From positions 1 through 20,488 of IMG/VR virus record IMGVR_UViG_3300025141_009240: a DNA stretch of 20,488 nucleotides, one strand, 5' to 3'. The DNA comes from a virus. Positions 1-4,198 of this stretch are shown one piece after another; within the stretch, counting starts at the first letter, position 1; each line of letters begins with the position of its first letter. The notes beneath the pieces were generated by a model. The model ran no database searches, was not told the origin of the DNA, and worked only from the letters and a program-made list of their open reading frames with translations. The position numbers and the translations under genes were made by a program.

Positions 1-199
1 GGGATTCAATCTCATCTGCTATAAGTCCAGCGATGATTCGAAACTCCTCAAGCTGCTCTAACATTCCAACCAACTCATCCATCTCCTCATCAGATAGAGG
101 AGACCCGTTGAGCCATTGAATTATAACTTCATTGGGTACTTCATTTTCTACTGCGTCGCATATTTCTTCGACGATTTCTTGAAGGTTTAAATTTTCCAT
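1..199 (-). CDS. Small acidic protein, 3' part cut by window edge
   Basis: On the - strand an ATG at 199 opens a frame of 66 codons with no stop before the window ends. GGAGG lies six bases before the ATG, a good ribosome binding site. The visible protein starts MENLNLQEIVEEICDAVENE and is rich in Glu, Asp and Leu, with a helical, acidic look and no Cys cluster or membrane segment. I do not recognise a family. Its start overlaps the end of the upstream gene (605 to 141) by 59 bases, which suggests one leftward transcript. The length is a minimum because the 3' end is missing. The main support is the open frame together with the well-placed binding site. Confidence 0.7.
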   Translation of the reverse strand, partial: MENLNLQEIVEEICDAVENEVPNEVIIQWLNGSPLSDEEMDELVGMLEQLEEFRIIAGLIADEIES

Positions 200-605
200 G
201 CTGTTCCTCCCATCTTTGTATGTCTGAGGGTATATTATTATTTTGATTCTTAACAGTGATAATTCGAACTGATGTTCTCATTCTTCGTTCTTCCCATCTA
301 ATTACAGTACGAAGAACTATAGACCATCCAGAAAAATTACTAGACGACCTTCGTTCTATTATTGCTCCAGCTATAACTTCTTTAAGACACCAATCCTCAT
401 TTACTGTATCTGTATCATAATCCTTTGAAAATGATTCTCTCTTTTCTTTGGGTATATAATTGGGATCCATCCAAAACGGTCTTCGTGGTGCAGACGGATT
501 CATATCTATCTCATCCACAAAATCATTTGAGGGTGTCATTGGTATATTTGATAATTGTCTACTATCTACTTGTTGTACTGCATTCCATTTTCCTGTGCGG
601 CTCAT
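141..605 (-). CDS. Hypothetical protein with basic tail
   Basis: This leftward frame encodes 154 residues starting MSRTGKWNAVQQ. AAGGAAC and a second AAGG lie just upstream of the ATG. The N-terminal half is polar, with a run of Pro and Trp around residues 40-50. The C-terminal 20 residues are strongly basic (KPSRNRRRNMRRSRK), which suggests nucleic-acid binding, but no domain is recognised. The last 59 bases overlap the start of the next leftward gene. It lies 97 bases after the membrane-protein gene, and a GC-rich hairpin sits in that gap. The long overlap and lack of known relatives make this less certain than the kinase and zinc-finger genes. Confidence 0.6.
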   Translation of the reverse strand: MSRTGKWNAVQQVDSRQLSNIPMTPSNDFVDEIDMNPSAPRRPFWMDPNYIPKEKRESFSKDYDTDTVNEDWCLKEVIAGAIIERRSSSNFSGWSIVLRTVIRWEERRMRTSVRIITVKNQNNNIPSDIQRWEEQHGKFKPSRNRRRNMRRSRK

Positions 606-685
606 CCTTGAGTTCCTTATTCTTAATATTTCGGTTAACTAGAACTTTACAAATCCTTCTCTTCTCCATAACTAATAGTCACTCT

Positions 686-733
686 CCCGGAGGAGGGGCG
701 TGCTACGCAGTTTCCGCACGCCCCGGAGGAGGG
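686..733. repeat. GC-rich hairpin flanked by 12-bp direct repeats
   Basis: A perfect 9-bp inverted repeat (GGGGCGTGC at 695-703, GCACGCCCC at 716-724) has a 12-base loop. The loop contains the TAG stop of the leftward membrane-protein gene. The 12-mer CCCGGAGGAGGG occurs on either side, at 686-697 and 722-733. The surroundings are AT-rich, so the block stands out. On the - strand no T-run follows, so it is not a standard intrinsic terminator. It may still slow polymerase or protect an mRNA 3' end. The rest of the gap, 606-685, holds no convincing gene; a 35-codon leftward frame from 669 lacks a binding site. Confidence 0.75.
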
Positions 734-1077
734 AGGCTATCTATCTCTTTTTCTTCTTTACGATGTCTGAACATGAGCCATATCCATACTAAATAAGCAG
801 GAATAAGTGGAAGTTGAGTACCAACCGTGATACCAACTGTAGAATCAATCATGGTAGAGTCGCATAAACAACCAAGTAGATCACTTAATGTATTACCTAT
901 ACCACCACCAATAATAGCACCCAACATGATGCAAAGTTTTTGGGATGTCCTACCATTGCATGACCTTTCAATCATACTTTCAAGACAAGTCAATCCCCAA
1001 ATAACACCCGCAACCAATACGAGGTTGTCGATGATACCGAAGATGAGTCCATTTGTTAATAGTTCATACCAATTCAT
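703..1077 (-). CDS. Small three-helix membrane protein (possible holin)
   Basis: The start is ATG 1077, with GGAGGTGA just upstream. It overlaps the kinase gene's stop in an ATGA arrangement, so the two are probably translationally coupled. An upstream in-frame ATG at 1095 lies before that binding site and is disfavoured. The 124-residue product has three hydrophobic stretches at about residues 8-31, 48-70 and 80-103, and a charged tail (RHRKEEKE). The second helix contains a glycine-rich patch, GAIIGGGIGNTLSDLLG. Small size, three helices and a charged C-terminus fit a class I holin, but that is inference. No lysis enzyme is visible in the window, so another inner-membrane role is equally possible. 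The stop codon lies in the loop of a GC-rich hairpin. Confidence 0.75.
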   Translation of the reverse strand: MNWYELLTNGLIFGIIDNLVLVAGVIWGLTCLESMIERSCNGRTSQKLCIMLGAIIGGGIGNTLSDLLGCLCDSTMIDSTVGITVGTQLPLIPAYLVWIWLMFRHRKEEKEIDSLPPPGRAETA

Positions 1078-1502
1078 GGCTTCACCTCCTCCCATCGGTC
1101 TCTCATTGCTTGGATAGCCTCTTCAGGTATATTATGAATACTTCCAAAACTATTTTGGCACTCTATAATAGAAATATGATAATTATTATTATTAGCGAGT
1201 ACTAAATAAGGATCAACTTCCCATTGTTGTGAAAATGTATTACTTACGACTATGAAGTCTACATCATCTTCCATACTCTGGTGGGTCATATCTTGGCACC
1301 ACTTGTGTGCTTCCCCAATAAGTTCAGGTTTATACAGATAGACACCTTGTTTACTCATGAAGTACTGGTCTGCTTCATAATGAGCAAACTCAAGGTCACA
1401 TATTGGAATATCATCACCTTGTTTCTTCCCTTGCCCTATATAACTGGCTAGTGTTGACTTACCTGAACCAGGCAGTCCTCTTATTATTATAAGCATCTGC
1501 AT
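1074..1502 (-). CDS. P-loop ATP-binding kinase, N4BP2-like (AAA_33 type)
   Basis: The product is 142 residues, starting MQMLIIIRGLPGSGKST. The Walker A motif GLPGSGKST spans residues 9-17. Further marks of the N4BP2-like/AAA_33 kinase group follow: an acidic YEADQYF at about 42-48, a helix with HKWCQ at 66-70, a strand with VVSNTFSQQWEVDPY, and a C-terminal HNIPEEAIQAMRDRWE. Relatives are polynucleotide-kinase-like P-loop phosphotransferases, so phosphorylation of a nucleic acid or nucleotide is likely; the substrate is not known. I chose ATG 1502 because AGGAGG lies seven bases upstream. A GTG at 1505 is possible but too close to it. The stop of the zinc-finger gene overlaps this start (TGATG), so the two are coupled, and the membrane gene follows in the same way. 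Confidence 0.9.
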   Translation of the reverse strand: MQMLIIIRGLPGSGKSTLASYIGQGKKQGDDIPICDLEFAHYEADQYFMSKQGVYLYKPELIGEAHKWCQDMTHQSMEDDVDFIVVSNTFSQQWEVDPYLVLANNNNYHISIIECQNSFGSIHNIPEEAIQAMRDRWEEVKP

Positions 1503-1981
1503 CACTTCACCTCCTGTATAGTTACTAGGAGGTCACCTATTCTTTGTTGATGTACTTTAATGTTTACATCATCAGGAAATGTATAATGAGTAGTACAATC
1601 ACCAGGTCTTGAGTACTCCCAAGAACCATAAGAACGAACAATAAGATATTCAACAAGGCCATCATACTTAGGAACTAAAATCATTGTCTCCTCTAGACAA
1701 TCTTTATGAATAACATCTTTACCGTTATAACATGTACATTCAACGAGTCCACAATTAGGACAACACTTGTCATCGTTCTCCCATCCTTGGTGATGAAGTG
1801 GTAACTTCCCTCCACCACCACATGTTTCACACAGTTCATCAACTGTGTCATTAGGACAACCATCAGAACCACTTCCATTACATGCAGGACATGTTTGTGG
1901 TTTACCATGATGGGGACGAGACGAGAACAGGTCAGGGTCTTTAGCAGTATCAACAATAGCCTTAATAAATCTTTTAAACAT
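1502..1981 (-). CDS. DnaJ-type zinc-finger protein
   Basis: With the start at ATG 1981 the protein is 159 residues. It has Cys pairs CPACNGSG at about 31-38 and CETCGGGG at 51-58, the CxxCxGxG pattern of the DnaJ central zinc-binding region. A further group, CPNCGLVECTC, lies at 74-84. No J domain is present, so it is not a full DnaJ. The C-terminal half (from about 95) has mixed beta-like character and no recognised fold. I prefer ATG 1981 because GGAG lies nine bases before it. ATG 1996 and TTG 2011 in the same frame have no binding site. The role is unknown; zinc fingers of this type bind unfolded protein or nucleic acid. It is the first gene of the coupled leftward set. Confidence 0.75.
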   Translation of the reverse strand: MFKRFIKAIVDTAKDPDLFSSRPHHGKPQTCPACNGSGSDGCPNDTVDELCETCGGGGKLPLHHQGWENDDKCCPNCGLVECTCYNGKDVIHKDCLEETMILVPKYDGLVEYLIVRSYGSWEYSRPGDCTTHYTFPDDVNIKVHQQRIGDLLVTIQEVK

Positions 1982-2048
1982 AACTGATTTCTCCATGTTT
2001 AAGGTTGACAATAGGTTGCGTTAATTACATTAATTAACATCAACAACC

Positions 2049-2088
2049 AAATGTATACTCTCCATTTCGAGATAGAAAGTATACATTT
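2049..2088. repeat. Perfect 11-bp inverted repeat
   Basis: AAATGTATACT at 2049-2059 is matched by its exact reverse complement at 2078-2088, with an 18-base spacer. The short word ATTTCGAGA appears twice, at 2064-2072 and 2085-2093. It lies between the strong leftward terminator and the start of the zinc-finger gene, where a promoter or operator for the coupled leftward genes would be expected. It could be an operator, or a second weak terminator hairpin; there is no long T-run on the - strand after it. The remaining gap, about 1982-2048, is AT-rich with no clear promoter hexamers. Confidence 0.6.
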
Positions 2089-2111
2089 CGAGATTGGTGT
2101 CGGACACCGGG

Positions 2112-2153
2112 AAAAAAAGAGAGATACGATGCCCTGTTGGGCACCGCACTCTC
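2112..2153 (-). terminator. Strong intrinsic terminator for the leftward 2161-2568 gene
   Basis: Read on the - strand, a stem from 2153 to 2119 pairs GAGAG..TGCCC with GGGCA..CTCTC through a tetraloop AACA. It has about 15 base pairs, including two G-T wobbles and one bulged base. Seven T follow at 2118-2112. This is a textbook rho-independent terminator. It lies directly after the stop codon at 2161 and separates this gene from the coupled leftward cluster further left, which must then have its own promoter or depend on read-through. A short palindrome, GGTGTC-G-GACACC at 2096-2108, follows it. Confidence 0.88.
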
Positions 2154-2155
2154 AT

Positions 2156-2171
2156 CCCAGTTACATCTGGG
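2156..2171. repeat. Short hairpin enclosing a stop codon
   Basis: CCCAG (2156-2160) and CTGGG (2167-2171) form a perfect 5-bp stem with a six-base loop, ATGTAA on the - strand. The loop holds the TAA stop of the leftward gene (2163-2161). It lies immediately before the main terminator stem, giving two tandem hairpins at the 3' end of this transcript. Confidence 0.6.
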
Positions 2172-2568
2172 AACCACCACCACCATCACAATCGTCATCG
2201 GGGATGAATCGTTCAATACAGCGGACAATGTCCCACTCCTCGTTGGTGTCATCAACGAGGTTAATCTTCACGCCACTGTACTTACCTTTGGATGAACGGA
2301 AGATTTTAGGTACAAGTGATACGACAGTGGCTTCACCACTACCTTTAGCGTTATCCCACTTGATACGCTTCTCGGTACGTTCGCAGATTGTGTGCTCTAC
2401 CAAGACGTTGAACGGCACGCCATCGTCATCTACACAGGTGTGAACTCTCATACCCAAGGGTTGAGGAGTTCCACCCGCAATGCTGATTGTGTCGTCCGTT
2501 ACGACAGTTGCTGCTCCCATACTATCGACACTCCCCAAAGTAACTTTCTTTACGGCTTCATTTGCCAT
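2161..2568 (-). CDS. Hypothetical protein with GGGGS tail, source of the inverted duplication
   Basis: The leftward frame encodes 135 residues from ATG 2568, with TTAGGTG four bases before the start. The protein opens MANEAVKKVTLGSVDSMGAA and has alternating hydrophobic and polar residues suggesting mainly beta structure (for example DTISIAGG and GVKINLVDD). It ends in an acidic, glycine-rich tail, DDDCDGGGGSQM. No signal peptide or membrane helix is seen, and I do not recognise a family. It is transcribed alone: its own terminator follows the stop. Its 5' leader and first 25-30 codons are repeated as a degraded inverted copy on the other side of the structured element at 2645-2734. The strong terminator suggests high expression. 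Confidence 0.8.
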   Translation of the reverse strand: MANEAVKKVTLGSVDSMGAATVVTDDTISIAGGTPQPLGMRVHTCVDDDGVPFNVLVEHTICERTEKRIKWDNAKGSGEATVVSLVPKIFRSSKGKYSGVKINLVDDTNEEWDIVRCIERFIPDDDCDGGGGSQM

Positions 2569-2644
2569 AAGACACCTAACTTTCCCACTCTACTTGAGTG
2601 AATATGATAGCCCGCACCATCGCGAACTACGGTAGGGGGATCAC

Positions 2645-2734
2645 GTGGAACGAGCACGGTTGAAAGATTCCCGTCTTTCAACCGTAAAGATAAGCCGGGC
2701 GACGCTCTGCTCGCCCGTCCTTATCTCGTTCCAC
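2645..2734. other. Three-way-junction-like structured core
   Basis: Reading the + strand: closing stem GTGGAACG (2645-2652) pairs with CGTTCCAC (2727-2734). Inside it a perfect 12-bp hairpin, ACGGTTGAAAGA (2656-2667) with TCTTTCAACCGT (2674-2685), has loop TTCCCG. A second arm has AGATAAG (2688-2694) pairing with CTTATCT (2720-2726), capped by CGGGCGA (2696-2702) and TCGCCCG (2711-2717) with an eight-base loop. The outer inverted-repeat arms extend the closing stem by more than 60 further imperfect pairs. The same pairing is available to either strand. It may be a noncoding RNA, a leader structure of the leftward gene, or a DNA element such as an origin. No known RNA family is recognised. Confidence 0.7.
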
Positions 2735-2777
2735 CCCTACCGTTCGCGCTGGTGTGGCTATCTGACTCAAGTAGTGG

Positions 2778-2872
2778 GGAAGTTAGTCGACATGGCAACG
2801 AAGCCGTATCCAAAGTCACGGGGGGTGTCGATAGGATGCGCAACTAGTAACGGACACACAATCATCGCCTAA
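2778..2872 (+). pseudogene. Degraded inverted copy of the 5' end of the 2161-2568 gene
   Basis: From ATG 2792 the + strand reads like the start of the leftward gene, but one base is missing after ATGGCAA. The reading frame therefore shifts, giving MATKPYPKSRG instead of MANEAVKKVTL. The ribosome site TTAGGTG of the original is reduced to TTAG here. Nucleotide similarity continues through GTGTCGATAG, GTAACGGAC and ACACAATCA, then the frame ends at a TAATAG pair (2871-2876). I see this as a nonfunctional gene fragment. A new short peptide cannot be fully excluded. Confidence 0.55.
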
Positions 2873-2922
2873 TAGGTGGTGGTGGCTCAAGGTCAACTGG
2901 TGATAGACACCCCGAAGGCCCC

Positions 2923-2942
2923 TGGCTTCGGAGGTGATTTAG
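2923..2942. repeat. Small hairpin
   Basis: CCGAAG and CTTCGG form a perfect 6-bp stem with an eight-base loop. It lies just right of the inverted duplication. No T-run follows on the + strand, so terminator function is not supported. It may mark the edge of the duplicated segment. Confidence 0.45.
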
Positions 2943-2987
2943 TAAGGAAAGGGCAATCCTGTCTAGGAATTCTCTCTTTTAAACTTT

Positions 2988-3169
2988 TGTACCACATGCG
3001 ATCCGGGTATGTACCACATGAACGGGTTCAAAATACCCCCCTTACACCCTCAATAACCCCCCTTTTTGTCTTTGTACCGGGTGATCCAGGTATTTTTAAA
3101 AGCTAAAACATAAGAGTAATATATATATAAGAGTGAAAATAGTCCGGTACATGTGGTTCATGCGGTACA
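2988..3169. promoter_or_regulatory. Cluster of five TGTACC/GGTACA boxes before the glycosyltransferase
   Basis: TGTACC occurs at 2988-2993, 3010-3015 and 3073-3078, and its reverse complement GGTACA at 3146-3151 and 3164-3169. Three of them extend to GTACC(A/G)CATG (2989-2998, 3011-3020, and reversed at 3159-3168). Two sites also share a longer frame, TTTGTACC then GATCC(G/A)GGTAT, at 2986-3010 and 3071-3092. Between them are C-rich runs and an AT-rich stretch (3094-3130) with a repeated TAAGAGT. This looks like an operator or activator array for the rightward gene, with the promoter in the AT-rich part. No bound protein can be named. Confidence 0.5.
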
Positions 3170-3177
3170 CTACCCCT

Positions 3178-3897
3178 ATGATCGTCTCAATACTCATGCC
3201 AGCGTACAATACAGCCCCTTTTATCAGGGAAGCGGTGCAATCATGCCTGGATCAGACCTACCCACTCTTCGAATTAATCATATCCAACGACGGATCCACC
3301 GATCATACCCTAGATATCTTGGCTCAGTTCAACGATCCACGGATAATGATCCTCAATAACCCCCATTCTGGGTACTCGGGAGCATTTAATCGGGCTTTGG
3401 AGAGCTCATGTGGCGATATCATAGCTCGAATGGACTCAGACGACCTTCAAGATCCCACCAGAATCGAGAAGTCGGTGGATATGCTGCTTGATTACCCCGA
3501 TATACCCATAACTACCTGTAGAATGGTGGGCTTACTAGAGAATGGGAACACATTTAATTATGTGAATGGGAAAATGGATTCATATCTCTATGCCACCACT
3601 ACAGATAGGGGATTTCCTGTTAATGCCTCCATAGTTGCCTATAAAGAAGTCTATGACAAGATAGGAGGCTTCGATGAATCTCTCGTAACAGCGGGAGACG
3701 GGGATTGGAACTTCCGTACCTTACATCATTACACGGAATGGAGCCTAGTGGACGAATACCTTTACATTTATAGAAGACACCCTGACCAATTAACACAGAG
3801 AGTACCCGGTAAAGGCAGGGAAATACACAATCGGTCCAAAGAAAAATTCCTTCGAGACTCTAAAAGTGGGGGGTTTACCCCCCCAACTCTGGCTTAG
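3178..3897 (+). CDS. Family 2 glycosyltransferase
   Basis: From ATG 3178 the protein has 239 residues and opens MIVSILMPAYN, the usual first strand of GT-A family 2 enzymes. NDGSTD at about 37-42 and the metal-binding DSDD at 86-89 follow, then a FDESL/GDGDWNF region near 165-180 typical of the acceptor side. It should transfer a sugar from a nucleotide sugar; donor and acceptor are unknown. In phages such enzymes modify DNA, virion proteins or host surface glycans. No membrane segment is visible. In-frame upstream starts exist at GTG 3133, ATG 3151 and ATG 3160, but the 3133-3177 stretch contains two TGTACC-type boxes, so I place the start at 3178. No start has a good binding site. It is a lone rightward gene, convergent with and overlapping the next leftward gene by 23 bases. 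Confidence 0.85.
   Translation: MIVSILMPAYNTAPFIREAVQSCLDQTYPLFELIISNDGSTDHTLDILAQFNDPRIMILNNPHSGYSGAFNRALESSCGDIIARMDSDDLQDPTRIEKSVDMLLDYPDIPITTCRMVGLLENGNTFNYVNGKMDSYLYATTTDRGFPVNASIVAYKEVYDKIGGFDESLVTAGDGDWNFRTLHHYTEWSLVDEYLYIYRRHPDQLTQRVPGKGREIHNRSKEKFLRDSKSGGFTPPTLA
3862..3888 (-). terminator. G/C hairpin at the convergent gene ends
   Basis: GGGGGG (3868-3873), loop TTTA, CCCCCC (3878-3883) form a perfect stem, extended by AGT/ACT across two unpaired bases. On the - strand it is followed by ACTTTTAG, so it can end the leftward helicase transcript. It lies inside the overlapping 3' ends of two convergent genes, and its loop holds the TAA stop of the leftward one. On the + strand no T-run follows. 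Confidence 0.6.
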
Positions 3898-4174
3898 GTA
3901 CTTCCACAACCTCTTTGGTTTCAGAGCAATAGAGAGCATACCCTTCGCCCTTCCTCCACACATCCCATATCATACTCTCGGAGTCTACCATCTCATCTCC
4001 ATCCTTGTACTTAGTGCGTAGTAAAGCCCAGAGTATTTTTGGATCTGCGTCTTTCGGGCTTTGATAATTCTTGTCCATAAGCATTGTAAAAAAGTAGTAC
4101 GATCCCTCGCAAACTATATCTGGATGTAGAGGTTCACCTCCGCATTTGGATTGGTATAAGTCATATTCATACAT
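3875..4174 (-). CDS. Hypothetical protein downstream of helicase
   Basis: The product is 99 residues starting MYEYDLYQSKCGGE. It lies 24 bases after the helicase stop and is probably cotranscribed. GGAAGGA is present upstream but 12 bases from the ATG, a loose fit. The protein is mixed polar with several Trp and Tyr (YYFFTMLMD, MIWDVWRKGEGYAL) and looks like a small globular domain; no family is recognised. The last codons run into the G/C hairpin, and the TAA sits in its loop. Its 3' end overlaps the glycosyltransferase gene on the other strand by 23 bases. Confidence 0.7.
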   Translation of the reverse strand: MYEYDLYQSKCGGEPLHPDIVCEGSYYFFTMLMDKNYQSPKDADPKILWALLRTKYKDGDEMVDSESMIWDVWRKGEGYALYCSETKEVVEVPKPELGG

Positions 4175-4198
4175 ATCTATTATCAGTCCTTCCTGTGA

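Larger units (their letters stand above)
2480..2872. repeat. Large imperfect inverted repeat (two arms of about 165-175 bp)
   Basis: The - strand read from 2654 leftward matches the + strand read from 2726 rightward. Shared blocks in order are CTCGTTCCAC, CCCCTACCG, TTCGCG, TGGTG, CTATC, ACTCAAGTAG, AGTTAG, ATGGCAA, GAAGCCGTA, AAAGT, GTGTCGATAG, GTAACGGAC and ACACAATCA. Differences are mostly indels of 1-6 bases, commonest in the part outside the gene. The left arm contains the leader, binding site and first codons of the 2161-2568 gene; the right arm is an independent degraded copy. The arms flank a core with two perfect hairpins. Beyond about 2872 similarity fades, apart from a GGTGGTGGTGG block resembling the gene's 3' end. 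Together with the box cluster to its right this explains most of the 600-base stretch without a gene. Confidence 0.85.

Noticed and set aside
425-796. Rightward frames of 123 and 60 codons at 425-796
   Set aside because: They lie antisense to the leftward genes at 141-605 and 703-1077, have no binding site and have low-complexity Ser/Leu composition typical of shadow frames.
2051-2443. Rightward frame of 130 codons
   Set aside because: It is antisense to the 2161-2568 gene and runs through the terminator stem; the composition is rich in Ser/Pro/Thr without structure.
2645-2734. tRNA or tmRNA
   Set aside because: The stems do not form a cloverleaf with D, anticodon and T arms of standard size, and no GTTC-type T loop or CCA end is in the right place.
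2645-2872. Rightward frame of 75 codons across the structured core
   Set aside because: It runs through both hairpins and the degraded duplication. The resemblance to the leftward gene is at DNA level and frameshifted, so it is treated as a remnant.
2876-3106. Rightward frame of 76 codons
   Set aside because: It has a GTG start without a binding site, crosses C-rich runs and several TGTACC boxes, and has no recognisable protein features.
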